Shown here one piece after another: positions 9,433-18,506 of a stretch of 64,000 bases of DNA. A model generated the notes under the pieces. That model saw only the letters and a list, made by a program, of their open reading frames with translations, had not been told where the DNA came from and did not search any database. Numbering within the stretch: the stretch's first letter is position 1; every line of letters starts with the position of its first letter. Where the stretch lies: positions 248,001 to 312,000 of the forward strand of contig NZ_AP022671.1 in NCBI RefSeq assembly GCF_011405515.1, given 5' to 3'. The stretch comes from Nitrospira sp. KM1 (lineage in GTDB: Bacteria > Nitrospirota > Nitrospiria > Nitrospirales > Nitrospiraceae). The position numbers and the translations under genes are program-made.

Positions 9433-12400
9433 TTATCCGCACTCCACTGATGGATCCGGAGCAAATGCCTGGCTTAAGAATCCCGCCGGCGCGATCTGTC
9501 TTAAAGCAAGAATCGGGGAGTCGCCAATTGAGTCATCATGGCCTGAATACTCGAGAGTTAGAAACGAAGGCGTAATCGGATTAAACATTGTTGGACTGGC
9601 AAGCCAGGTTCCTGGTTCAATCGGAAGGCGATCACGACCTGCGACTGTAAAGCTGCTCATTTCGCCGCTGGCGGCGAACACCGCGCAGCGTTGGCTGAGA
9701 AGCGTTGCCGCCGTGAGCGGACGTTGCGATAGTGGAATGATCTTTCCGCTGGCAGGGGAGATGGGGGACTGAATCATAATCGTTCCGTTCTGACCAAATT
9801 CAGAAGAGGCCTTTATAAGGCTGGTCGCATCGGGCAGCAGCAAATTCGTCGTGATCGAAATATTTCCGCCATTGCCTTGGACGGCATTCGCCAGGATCTG
9901 ACTGTTTTGTAGGAGCACAGTGTTTGGATCGATGGTGATATTTCCTCCACTGCCGGTGCCGCCGAGAACCGAGGTGCTGACGGCACTGCCTTGCAGGTTC
10001 ACAATATCCACCGCACGAATGTCGATATTACCTCCAGCCGCCTGCGCGGCCTCGGTGGTGATCGATCCCTTCTGCATGTTCAATTGCTGGCCGGCGTTGA
10101 TAAAGATATTCCCGGCATTGCCAGGGCCTGTACTACTGGCCGAGATAGTGGCGCCATTAGTAAGGTTGACCATTTGACTGGCTGTGATTGCAATGCTTCC
10201 ACCAGTTGCCTGAGATGCAGTGGTGCTAATGACTCCGGCATTACTAGAGAGGGAATTTGTGGAATTGATTACTATTGATCCGCCTGCACCCATACCTGTC
10301 GATGCTGCAGTAATAAGCCCACCGTTCATGAGATTGACTTGATTCGCGTTAACGGTTATCGCTCCGCCTGTGGCAGATGACGATATTCCAGACGTGGCTG
10401 CAGAGATCGTTCCACCATTCTGTACGGTCAAAGTCTGAGCCGCGATGTATGTATTTCCAGCTGTTCCAGTACCAACTGTATTGGTAAAGATACCGCTCCC
10501 GGCGCCATCAATCATCACCGTACTCGTCGAATTGCCTAGAGCATGAATATTGACCGTTCCACCCGCACCCGAAGGAACAACAGGCGTACCACGAACGGGG
10601 TCGATGCCAATCGTGCTAGGGCTCCTTATTTGTCCCCCACTTGTAAGTTGAAGGGTTTCAGTAACAATACTGAGTTGTCCGCCATTTCCTGAACTTCTGG
10701 ATTCAGTCGACAAGAAACTGGCATCAGTCAAACTAATATTGTTCGCTGTTATTGTCAGGTCAGCAGCACGGGCAGACCCTCGTGCCACGGTTTCGATGTG
10801 TGAGTCCCCACTGAGACTTAAGTGTCCTGGAAGAGATATAGAAATATTGCCTGGGGTCACAGTGCTAAAATTATTTCCAGCGATAATGGAGTTGTCGCTC
10901 AGTGTGAGGTTGTTGGATTCTATCTGAATCCCTTGTAGTGTTCCCCCGCGAAAGGTCAAATTAGAAACTTCGGAAGCGTCACCCAAAAGAATATCTCCCC
11001 TCGGCGCCTTCACTGCGATGGAGCCCGCGTTTCCGTCTGTGGCAGTCGCCTGAGAAAGGATGATGGTGGAACTGGCAAGAATATTTCCGTTTGTACTTAA
11101 TAGTTCAATATTTCCCGCATTACCTGTTGCATTGATAGATCCTGAAAAGACACTTCCGAAAACCATATCGATATTGTTATTTGCCTTCAGGAGAATATTG
11201 CCGGCGTCGCCTATACCTTCGGTCAGAGTTTCTAGACTACCGAAGTCTTTTAAAAGTATGGACCTGGCTTCGAGTTCGATGTTTCCACTTGGACCCCCCA
11301 TACTGTCTTTTGCGACGCTGGATTGGATAGTAGTAGGAGCAATAACTTCGGCATCACTGTCAAAGACGCCAAGAATCTCAATGCTCTCAGCTTTTACGCG
11401 TACTCCTCCGGACCCTAATCCTTTAAGCACGTCTTTGCCAACATTTGTTTCAATGACTGAGCCATTTTTGATGATCGCGTCTTGTACTACTTCAATGTCC
11501 ACACCTGCTCCAATTGGCGTCCGCAGCGGACCAGCTGCTGGGCCTGTCGTGTTTGCAGAGATAACGGAATCATCGATTAGAAAACGCCCACCTCGAATGA
11601 GTACTGTTCCACCTCCATCGCCGCTGACATCCAAGACAGATTTGTTAGAGATCTGAATATCCCCCAGCGATCCGAAGGATTTACCCGCAACATTCGCCGC
11701 TCGATCCAATGTTGTTGCCAGGAATTCTCCTGGGGATTTGGCGCTTGCCAGATGAATAGAACCGCTTGGAGCGGAAAGTTGCGCAGCCTGACCGCTATTG
11801 GGACCCACGGGTTCGCTCTCGATGGTAATGTCACCGCCTATCAGGGAGATGCCTTGTCCTTGCGAGACTGAGAAGCGACTCCCTTGGACGACGATAGCAC
11901 CTGGATTGGAGCCAAGAAACCCAAAGGCTGTAACAGGAGCACTTGTCAAGATACTTACCTGAGTTGGATCGGCATGAAAAACTCCAGAATTGAGAGTTCC
12001 TACTTGAGCAAGCCGAAGATAGTCGGCCGTTGTAAAGGCTACCATTCCTCCCGCACTAATCGCAGCATTTGGTCCGAAAAGAAACCCGGCGGGGTTCATG
12101 AGGAAAAGGCTGGCATTTGGAAAATAAGCGGCACTATCGATGGCTCCGAATATATTTGAAGGAAGCCCTCCTGTTACACGCCCAAGTATATTTCCCACCG
12201 TAATGTCCGGTGTGAGATTGGCAGTTTGGAACCTGGCGGTCTCTATGGAACCGACACTGAAGGTGCCAAAACTGTGATAGATGTTTGAGCCAGAGCGCGT
12301 GCCTTGAGTAATTTCGTACACATTGCCAACTTTGGTCACTTGGGTATTAAGTCCGTTGACTCCTGTCGTCGAGGTTACTTGGGCATGGCTAAAACTCACT

Positions 12401-12489
12401 AGGGAGCCAAAACCCAAAATAGGATGGACAATCAAGGGGAGACAAGAAAGACGAAAAGCAGTCAGCAAGAGTGAAATCGCCTGTTTCAT
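9433..12489 (-). CDS. TpsA exoprotein 2, filamentous-haemagglutinin type
   Basis: A 1018-residue paralogue of the following TpsA. It has a signal peptide, a TPS domain (IYHSFGTFSVGS, GNILGRVTGGLPSNIFG, LFLMNPAGFLFGPNA, GGMVAFTTADYLRL), beta-helix repeats, and the same C-terminal signature (SFTVAGRDRLPIEPGTWL, ILALRQIAPAGFLSQAF). GAGGACGG precedes the ATG at 12489. Only 56 bp separate it from exoprotein 1, so one TpsB probably serves both. The two copies are diverged within the repeats but closely similar at both ends, consistent with duplication followed by drift of the exposed stalk. Confidence 0.9.
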   Translation of the reverse strand: MKQAISLLLTAFRLSCLPLIVHPILGFGSLVSFSHAQVTSTTGVNGLNTQVTKVGNVYEITQGTRSGSNIYHSFGTFSVGSIETARFQTANLTPDITVGNILGRVTGGLPSNIFGAIDSAAYFPNASLFLMNPAGFLFGPNAAISAGGMVAFTTADYLRLAQVGTLNSGVFHADPTQVSILTSAPVTAFGFLGSNPGAIVVQGSRFSVSQGQGISLIGGDITIESEPVGPNSGQAAQLSAPSGSIHLASAKSPGEFLATTLDRAANVAGKSFGSLGDIQISNKSVLDVSGDGGGTVLIRGGRFLIDDSVISANTTGPAAGPLRTPIGAGVDIEVVQDAIIKNGSVIETNVGKDVLKGLGSGGVRVKAESIEILGVFDSDAEVIAPTTIQSSVAKDSMGGPSGNIELEARSILLKDFGSLETLTEGIGDAGNILLKANNNIDMVFGSVFSGSINATGNAGNIELLSTNGNILASSTIILSQATATDGNAGSIAVKAPRGDILLGDASEVSNLTFRGGTLQGIQIESNNLTLSDNSIIAGNNFSTVTPGNISISLPGHLSLSGDSHIETVARGSARAADLTITANNISLTDASFLSTESRSSGNGGQLSIVTETLQLTSGGQIRSPSTIGIDPVRGTPVVPSGAGGTVNIHALGNSTSTVMIDGAGSGIFTNTVGTGTAGNTYIAAQTLTVQNGGTISAATSGISSSATGGAITVNANQVNLMNGGLITAASTGMGAGGSIVINSTNSLSSNAGVISTTASQATGGSIAITASQMVNLTNGATISASSTGPGNAGNIFINAGQQLNMQKGSITTEAAQAAGGNIDIRAVDIVNLQGSAVSTSVLGGTGSGGNITIDPNTVLLQNSQILANAVQGNGGNISITTNLLLPDATSLIKASSEFGQNGTIMIQSPISPASGKIIPLSQRPLTAATLLSQRCAVFAASGEMSSFTVAGRDRLPIEPGTWLASPTMFNPITPSFLTLEYSGHDDSIGDSPILALRQIAPAGFLSQAFAPDPSVECG

Positions 12490-12523
12490 AATTCACCGTC
12501 CTCTATATGCAGCGCAATCCAGA

Positions 12524-12563
12524 TGTATTGAGTCGGATTTTGATACAGATCCGGCTCAATACA
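12524..12563 (-). terminator. Strong 15-bp hairpin between the small Cys-rich gene and the TpsA genes
   Basis: TGTATTGAGTCGGAT (524-538) pairs with ATCCGGCTCAATACA (549-563), with one mismatch and a 10-base loop. It lies 12 bp past the stop codon of the minus-strand gene ending at 12576 and before the TpsA start at 12489. There is no clear T-run after it on the minus strand, so it may be an imperfect terminator, an attenuator or an mRNA-stabilising stem. Confidence 0.5.
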
Positions 12564-12575
12564 TTTTCTGGTCCG

Positions 12576-13010
12576 TTATCGGGTCACGTTGACTGCAATC
12601 TCAATCAACGCCGCGCTGTCGTATGTAGTCTCCTCGGTCATGTCAAACCACCTAACTTCAAAAGGTTTTCCGGCATCACGGAGTATGGACAATGCGGAGT
12701 TTTGTCTGGCGCAATCACTGAGGCCTGACATTTGCGACAGTCTGTCAGTACTGTCCAAGCTGCGCGCAGTCCTAATATCTATTCTCACATCGCTGATGGG
12801 AGTGTAGGCCTGCAACGCATCTTGATTAGGGGAAGAAGATCGCATGTAGGGACAGTTTCCCTGACCAGGACAAGAACAATGAGGGAAATATGAGCATTTG
12901 TTCCACGCACAACAGATGTGTCCTGCATCTGTGCGACTAACGTGCAAGAGGACCTGCGCGCCGGTAAGCAGACAAATCAGAATGATAGGGAAGAACCTAA
13001 TCACACGCAT
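12576..13010 (-). CDS. Small exported Cys-rich protein, unknown
   Basis: A 144-residue protein with an N-terminal hydrophobic signal (FFPIILICLLTGAQVLL), then a cluster of six cysteines within about 25 residues (HICCAWNKCSYFPHCSCPGQGNCPY) and a C-terminal half that looks like a small beta-rich fold. An ideal ribosome site (AAGGAGG, 5 bases spacer) fixes the start. The cysteines suggest disulphides or metal binding in the periplasm, an inference only. It follows the small lipoprotein gene by 33 bp and is probably the last gene of the cytochrome/GMC operon. No family was recognised. Confidence 0.75.
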   Translation of the reverse strand: MRVIRFFPIILICLLTGAQVLLHVSRTDAGHICCAWNKCSYFPHCSCPGQGNCPYMRSSSPNQDALQAYTPISDVRIDIRTARSLDSTDRLSQMSGLSDCARQNSALSILRDAGKPFEVRWFDMTEETTYDSAALIEIAVNVTR

Positions 13011-13043
13011 CTCGCACCTCCTTGAAGATGTTTGGGTTTATGT

Positions 13044-13421
13044 TCAAGGAACCTGAATGGGTCCTCCAGGAAGAAGCTCAAGGTACGCAGAGTTCCCTAT
13101 CCTTACAAATTCATAGGTCTTGTTCTGTTCCAACTGGTTTCCAAGCTTGTCTAAATCATGAACCCGAAAAGTAAACGGCTGGCCAGCAAACTTACTTTTA
13201 TCCGTTGGATACTTTGATTCTTTATCATCCTTCTCATAAACTATGGATGGAAGTTTGGCCGTTACTTGGTATTTGTTCATGTCCACATTGGTAATTGTAA
13301 GCTGGTAAAAACAACTTATTACCGGATCGTCGGCAAGCAGACCAGGCGGCGCACATGGCACTGCGCAACCAGTCAGAAAAATAATAAACCCGAAGGCGAC
13401 AAGAGGACCAGGCTTGATCAT
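13044..13421 (-). CDS. Small predicted lipoprotein, unknown
   Basis: A 125-residue protein with a type II signal peptide: hydrophobic stretch then lipobox LTGC (Cys19). The mature part is small, charged and probably beta-rich, with no domain I recognise. GGAGG before the ATG supports the start. It lies 18 bp after the GMC oxidoreductase stop codon, so it is most likely co-transcribed. A role as an accessory to the GMC enzyme or its cytochrome partner is a guess from context. Confidence 0.78.
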   Translation of the reverse strand: MIKPGPLVAFGFIIFLTGCAVPCAPPGLLADDPVISCFYQLTITNVDMNKYQVTAKLPSIVYEKDDKESKYPTDKSKFAGQPFTFRVHDLDKLGNQLEQNKTYEFVRIGNSAYLELLPGGPIQVP

Positions 13422-13439
13422 GTGCGCACCTCCTCATGA

Positions 13440-15479
13440 CTATGTGTGAACCGACGTCAGTATCACCTCACTCGCTTTCTCCGCGATCATATAAATCGGT
13501 GTCACGATGAAAAACCCCGGGATGTACGGAAAGACCGATGCATCGACCACCCGTAGGTTTGTCGTGCCCCGCACTTTGAAGTTGCTGTCCAGTACTGCCA
13601 TTGCATCGTCCATCGCTCCCGCTTTACATGAACATGACGCGTGATGCCCCCAAGCTTCATTCATGATCCAATCCCGTAATGCATCATCGACTATGCCAGG
13701 TCCCGGCCAAATCTCTTCTGCCTGTCCCTCGGCCGTGAGCCGGCTCATCATCTTGCGAATCCAGGTCACGGCTTCGACCATCGCCTCAAGGTCTTCTCTT
13801 CCCTTATTGGCGTCGTTGCCCTCTTCGAAATATTTGAAGTTGATGTCCGGTGTATCGCGGGGATCGTTGGATCGCAGCGTAACTTCCCCTCCGCTATTGC
13901 GGGTATGGGCCTTGAGAACAAGCCAGGTGAAATGGTTCTTGATCGTAATGTTCTTGGTATAACCTTGTTCGTACCCGCGAAAATCAGATGGCAGGCCGAA
14001 GATGAATAAGTCAGGATCTTGTTTCATATTCTTGGCGACGCTCGAACGTTTCAATACCGCAATGACCACGCCGTTGCTGGAGTACAGAAATCCCTTTCCA
14101 TCACGACGTTCATCGGGGCTGGCTTCTTTCCATTCACGGTAGGCGGGATCGGTCTGTTCGTCGGCCTCGAATTTCGCATCGGCCAGCGTCGATAGATCCT
14201 CTTTCATCTTGAAGACGATTCCGACCTCATAGCGATCCTGCAGATTCTTCCCCACGCCCGGCAGGTCGATCTGTACAGGAATACTATGCCGCTCTAATTG
14301 TGACTTAGGCCCAATTCCTGACAGCATGAGCAGTTGAGGACTGTTGAACGCACCGGCCGAGAGAATCACCTCGCGCCTGGCTCGTACTGTCTTTACCCCC
14401 AGCCATGTCGCGACGTTCTTTGGGTCCGCCCGATAGAGGTGTGCCCCCTCGTAACATTCCACGCCCACTGCTTTGCGAAGCCCTGAGGAGGATGTACTTG
14501 CATTGCCGAGTAGCACCTTGCCGACGAGAACGTTGGGTTTGACGGTCAGCCGGCCAGGACAGTTCTGTTGCACCTCTCGAATCCGATCTCGAACGCCGGC
14601 TCGCGTTCCTCCATTAGTGGCCAGCGGCGTGAGATACAGACCCTCCGGCCGGTCTTTGATGGAATCCATGTGATTGATGTCTTTCTTCAAAGCGGCACTG
14701 AACAATTTGGGAATCGCCTGACGGATCAATGCCTCGGGAACTGATCCTGGCAGGTCTTCCAAGGTCGTGAGCGCGACGGCGGCGAGAATCCGCTGGAGCT
14801 GCGGATCTTGTTTCACGAACCGCTCCAGCGTCTCCTGCCTGGGCCGTTCGGTCGAGAGCCAGCCGTTGAACCCATGACGCCCTCCGGTTAGGGTATCCCA
14901 AGTGCGTGATGTGTATTGGCAGCGTTCGACGAGTTGAAAATACTTTCGCATCTTGTCCGATGACCACGAGGCGTCACCGGTGATCGCGGCGATCCGGTCC
15001 CAGTCGCTCTCGTGCGGGTAGACGGTGATCATGGCATTGTGGGCGGTGCAGCCCCCCAACGTGCCTGCTCTGGGATACCAGATGCCTTTTCCACTTTTAT
15101 CCCGCTTGGTGTCATTGCTCTGTCGACTATCGTTAGCATAGTGCCGCACGAAATAATTCCATTGCAGGTTCTGGTCCTCGGTTGATAATGGGTGAAACGC
15201 CGGGACGGAGTAGTTCGCGTCTTCGTAGGCGCCCCCGGCTTCGAGCAAAAGCACGCTATATCCGGCTTCAGCCAGGTTTGCTGCCACAGGGCCGCCACCA
15301 GCCCCGGAGCCGATCACGATGTAATCGAATTCCGTGTCGCCAGGAGATCCTGGGACTGAGCACTGGTCGGACTTCGGCCTAGCTGGGAGAGGGGAGAGAA
15401 GCGAGCAGCTTCCCAGAGAGAACGTCAAGCTGGTTACGCTCGCCAACTTCAAGAAGGTTCGCCGTGAAATGGGTTCCAT
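13440..15479 (-). CDS. Tat-exported GMC-family FAD oxidoreductase, predicted lipoprotein
   Basis: A 679-residue flavoenzyme of the glucose-methanol-choline family. Residues 5-11 (SRRTFLK) are a twin-arginine motif; LGSC at 22-25 looks like a lipobox, so a folded FAD enzyme is probably exported and lipid-anchored. The FAD-binding motif GSGAGGG is at 57-63, followed by VLLLEAGG. Later signatures include AGTLGGCTAHNAM, ILSAGAFNSPQLLMLSGIG and the C-terminal HHASCSCKAG...VVDASVFPYIPG block with the catalytic His. GMC enzymes oxidise alcohols or aldehydes and pass electrons to O2 or a cytochrome; the di-haem cytochrome gene 25 bp upstream is the obvious partner. The substrate is inferred, from the oxygenase-rich neighbourhood, to be a fatty alcohol or aldehyde. 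Confidence 0.9.
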   Translation of the reverse strand: MEPISRRTFLKLASVTSLTFSLGSCSLLSPLPARPKSDQCSVPGSPGDTEFDYIVIGSGAGGGPVAANLAEAGYSVLLLEAGGAYEDANYSVPAFHPLSTEDQNLQWNYFVRHYANDSRQSNDTKRDKSGKGIWYPRAGTLGGCTAHNAMITVYPHESDWDRIAAITGDASWSSDKMRKYFQLVERCQYTSRTWDTLTGGRHGFNGWLSTERPRQETLERFVKQDPQLQRILAAVALTTLEDLPGSVPEALIRQAIPKLFSAALKKDINHMDSIKDRPEGLYLTPLATNGGTRAGVRDRIREVQQNCPGRLTVKPNVLVGKVLLGNASTSSSGLRKAVGVECYEGAHLYRADPKNVATWLGVKTVRARREVILSAGAFNSPQLLMLSGIGPKSQLERHSIPVQIDLPGVGKNLQDRYEVGIVFKMKEDLSTLADAKFEADEQTDPAYREWKEASPDERRDGKGFLYSSNGVVIAVLKRSSVAKNMKQDPDLFIFGLPSDFRGYEQGYTKNITIKNHFTWLVLKAHTRNSGGEVTLRSNDPRDTPDINFKYFEEGNDANKGREDLEAMVEAVTWIRKMMSRLTAEGQAEEIWPGPGIVDDALRDWIMNEAWGHHASCSCKAGAMDDAMAVLDSNFKVRGTTNLRVVDASVFPYIPGFFIVTPIYMIAEKASEVILTSVHT

Positions 15480-15504
15480 CCAATGTCCTTCGCGTACGAG
15501 CGTG

Positions 15505-18084
15505 TCAGAATGTTTTTAAAAACTCGATGAGCGCGCGTTTATCTTGCTCGCTCAGTCCGGGCTCGTTCTCTGCCTTGCTCAACCGATCCGTTCCGAAGTA
15601 GTGGCCGCGATTTGGGACAAAGTCCGGGCATTTGCTGAGCTCGAGTAGCGGTTCCACGAGGTCTTTTTCCAAAAACACCTTTCGCGCTTCTTCGTCACTC
15701 GCATTTAGCGGCAAGGCTTTGAGGGCCTTCTTGACCTTTATCAGGAGTTTGGCCAACTTCCGTTTGTGCGCGATCTTCTGGAAAAATCCTGCATCATCCG
15801 GGAGCATGTCCAGATTTGCGAGGAGGTTGACGGGTGTTCCCTTGGGGATCGGTCCCACTTCGATACCGGCTTCCTTAAAGATCGGTGGAAGGACCTGTAC
15901 GTCGGGGAGAATCTTCTCTTCCAGTTCTATGACGTCCTGCAAGAAGTCTGGAAGAAATCCCTTTGGGATTCGGAGATAGCTGGTCGCGGTTGTGCGGTCG
16001 ATGACCCCTGGTACCTTGTTGCCGAGGATGGGATCGTTGTCTCTCTTTTCCGGCCAGAGCATCTGTTCGATCGAACTCTGAAATGAAGTCATGCGGGCAT
16101 CGACGCTCGGACTCGGATTGAAGCGGCCGACACTGTTGTTCAGAAGGTAGGGAGCGGTGGACCACAGGCTCACCAGAGACGTCACGCGTGTATAGCCCCG
16201 GCCACCTGCCGGCATCTGATAGGACCGGGCTTCTCCGGTGATCGGATGGTGCACGGTGATCGTGCCGACCGAGGGGAGGTCTTTATACGATCGTGATGAG
16301 AAGTTGTCCCAAATATTGTTCTCGATGGCGTTGGTGGCGAGCGGGCTGCAGGCATTCGTCTCGAGCAGCGTCACCGGCACTCTCATGTCGTTCGACAGGA
16401 AGTTGTTTTCAAGGAAGTTATCCGCCAAGACGATCTTCCTCATCTCGCGCTTGAACTCCTCGGTCTTGGTCGATTGCCAATATTTATTCCAGCAGTTCAA
16501 ATAGTCCGAACCGGCGCAACCATGCGGATCGAGGCCGCTTATTTGTGTCGGCAGTTTACTCGAATGGCAACGAGCGCACCGTTCCGCAAACACTTCCTTG
16601 CCGTGCAGAAGCAGCTCGGCGTTTGGTGTCATGTACTTGCCGCCGTCGGGGGCATCCTTGAGTTTGTGCGCCCCTGTGGTCTTCAGAAAGAAGAGGGCCA
16701 GATTCGGCGTCTGTGCCTCCGTCGACTCCCAATAGCTGGAGTTGTTTCGAGCGTCGCGGATCATGATGGGCGTGATCGGTTCTCCGCCGATCAGGGGTTT
16801 AAAGTGCAAGAGCCACTCTTCACTGAAGAGGCCAATGTTGAGAAATACGCGGTTGAGCGCGCCCAATGCTCCCACGGAGTCCGAGCCGTCTTTCAAGACA
16901 CGGGTTGTCCAGACGGTGGCAGGAGCTTTGAAAAATGAATTGGCAAATTCTGCTGTGCGGCCGGTCTTGTCATATTGCCTCAACGCTTGTTCATAATCGT
17001 TGAACTGGCGATTATTCAGGCTGCCGCCGTCCAACAGTTCATGACCCCAGCGTTTGGCCATCTCCAGGCGTGCGCCCAGCTCATACACTGCATTCATCGT
17101 TCGTGGATTGTTGATGCTGTCCGTCGAGACCAGCGAGGTATCGAGGGCACCGGGGCGCGATGTCCTGAATATTTGATAGGGAAAGCTGGTCTGATCCGCT
17201 TCCCAAGAAAAGATGCGATCGATCCAAAAATATTGTGCGCCAACGTTCGAACTCAAATGTTTCCATTCTGGATGTTCAGCATCCGTTGGCGGCTTTGTTG
17301 GAATTGGCCCCACGTGACAGAATGCACAGGACATTCCAACGCGGTACGGTTTAACTAGATTTTTTGCCAGATAGTAGCTTGGATCTTCGTAATAGCGTTT
17401 GGGATCCCATTGCTTGGCTGCTTCTTCATCGAAATCGGGATTGGGGAACAGGCGAAGACCCACGATGCCTGTGGCATATCCGTAGAATGAGCCTACCGGC
17501 AGGTTTCTGCCGCGAGCCCCGGTCTTGACGCCCGGATACTTTGCTTCATTTTCGAACGGATCGGCCTGACAGTCTGGACTCGCGATGCGCTTATCCAGCC
17601 ACAGCCCGAATCGCGAAGGATCAGGTCCGGTGGCCTTTTCAAAACAGGGTTCATTGACCAGACCCAGGTAAGACCATCTGTTGTCCCGGCTGAATTTGAG
17701 ATTTGGATGGGAAGAGAGCGTTTTGAGGAAATCCAGCGTTCCGAAACTGCGTCGCGAGAGATCATCCCAGAATTTGTCATTGCCTCCGGTCCAGACGATC
17801 CAGGTATTGCGACCTTTGACTTCCGCCGGAGACAGTGCCGCGCCGCCATCCATGTCTTTAAAATAATCCTCGTCTGCCGGTGGAAAGGATGCGGCGTTCC
17901 GATTGGCTCGACGAGCTTCATCGACGACCTGTCCGGGGGTGCCAGACGACTTATTCAAGGACAATGTATCGCAGCTCATGAGAAGGACGATTGACAGGAT
18001 CACAAGCGATCCGGATTTCATCGATTGATCTGACATGATCGTTCGTAGACGAGACCGGTTGTTGATGACACAGAGATTTTTCAT
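15505..18084 (-). CDS. Large di-haem cytochrome c (peroxidase/RoxA-like), exported
   Basis: An 859-residue c-type cytochrome. Two CxxCH haem sites are visible, CAFCH in the first third and CARCH in the second half, with long intervening regions. A segment SLWSTAPYLLNNSVGRF near the C-terminus resembles the APYLHNGSVP motif of di-haem cytochrome c peroxidase and RoxA-type dioxygenase families. The N-terminus has a signal with possible lipobox LLMSC. AGGAG about 11 bases before the ATG supports 18084, although an internal Met at about residue 22 would give a shorter signal. It starts the operon with the GMC gene and is preceded by a sigma-54 promoter (18333-18348). Role: electron transfer or peroxidase/oxygenase activity in the periplasm; which of these is not decidable here. 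Confidence 0.85.
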   Translation of the reverse strand: MKNLCVINNRSRLRTIMSDQSMKSGSLVILSIVLLMSCDTLSLNKSSGTPGQVVDEARRANRNAASFPPADEDYFKDMDGGAALSPAEVKGRNTWIVWTGGNDKFWDDLSRRSFGTLDFLKTLSSHPNLKFSRDNRWSYLGLVNEPCFEKATGPDPSRFGLWLDKRIASPDCQADPFENEAKYPGVKTGARGRNLPVGSFYGYATGIVGLRLFPNPDFDEEAAKQWDPKRYYEDPSYYLAKNLVKPYRVGMSCAFCHVGPIPTKPPTDAEHPEWKHLSSNVGAQYFWIDRIFSWEADQTSFPYQIFRTSRPGALDTSLVSTDSINNPRTMNAVYELGARLEMAKRWGHELLDGGSLNNRQFNDYEQALRQYDKTGRTAEFANSFFKAPATVWTTRVLKDGSDSVGALGALNRVFLNIGLFSEEWLLHFKPLIGGEPITPIMIRDARNNSSYWESTEAQTPNLALFFLKTTGAHKLKDAPDGGKYMTPNAELLLHGKEVFAERCARCHSSKLPTQISGLDPHGCAGSDYLNCWNKYWQSTKTEEFKREMRKIVLADNFLENNFLSNDMRVPVTLLETNACSPLATNAIENNIWDNFSSRSYKDLPSVGTITVHHPITGEARSYQMPAGGRGYTRVTSLVSLWSTAPYLLNNSVGRFNPSPSVDARMTSFQSSIEQMLWPEKRDNDPILGNKVPGVIDRTTATSYLRIPKGFLPDFLQDVIELEEKILPDVQVLPPIFKEAGIEVGPIPKGTPVNLLANLDMLPDDAGFFQKIAHKRKLAKLLIKVKKALKALPLNASDEEARKVFLEKDLVEPLLELSKCPDFVPNRGHYFGTDRLSKAENEPGLSEQDKRALIEFLKTF

Positions 18085-18493
18085 TGCTCGATTAACTCCT
18101 GTTATGGACTAGGCTTGGAAACTCAATTGCCGTATGGCTTTTCAGCCGCCTAGCTATGCCATTAACAGGAATGTGGCAATAACCCTTACGATTAGGGCCG
18201 GATTTCAGTAATACGTGCATTTTTGTTTGGTGAGTCTGACTTAGCTTCAGACAATTGAATCATGGCTGCTGCAAAGGAGGCCCATAGCCGACTGCAAGGT
18301 CTTGATTAACAGGGGAAGTCGATCGAGATGTCAGCAATGACTGTGCCGTTGCCGATACCGACGTGCACTCAGAATAGAAAAATCATGAACCGTGTATTAG
18401 GAGAGGACTAGATTGCTTTGTAGCTGGAACCAATATGGCTGGAAAGACCTATCGAGGGGGAGTCAAATAGAATCAAAAAGTAGGTACCATGAA
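18085..18493. other. Control region of the cytochrome/GMC operon
   Basis: No convincing gene is seen. The stretch holds the sigma-54 promoter at 18333-18348 and most of an upstream array that runs into the 3' end of the neighbouring peroxidase gene (18470-18506). A small hairpin GTCTGA..TCAGAC lies at 18234-18252. A long leader of roughly 240 bases would separate the promoter from the cytochrome ATG. Confidence 0.5.
18333..18348 (-). promoter_or_regulatory. Sigma-54 promoter of the cytochrome/GMC operon
   Basis: On the minus strand CGGCACAGTCATTGCT: GG-N10-GC spacing is exact, with -24 GGCAC and -12 TTGC. The distance to the paired array at 18470 is about 122 bp. The gene start is at 18084, so the leader is about 240 bases. 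Confidence 0.72.
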
Positions 18494-18506
18494 TCAGTTT
18501 GGATTC
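18470..18506. promoter_or_regulatory. Upstream activator array, half-sites at 11/10/11-bp steps
   Basis: GAATC at 18470, a degenerate TAGGT at 18481, GAATC at 18491 and GATTC at 18502. The last two form a perfect inverted repeat, GAATC-N6-GATTC. The step pattern 11/10/11 is identical to the array before fadL (36229-36265). It overlaps the last codons of the haem peroxidase gene, so it serves the cytochrome operon downstream on the minus strand. Confidence 0.6.

Noticed and set aside
5795-12489. CRISPR or tandem DNA repeats in the TpsA genes
   Set aside because: The repetition is at the protein level (beta-helix), degenerate in DNA, with no equal spacers.
18234-18252. Hairpin GTCTGA..TCAGAC as terminator of the haem peroxidase gene
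   Set aside because: The stem is only 6 bp, 240 bases from the stop codon, and inside the control region of the next operon.
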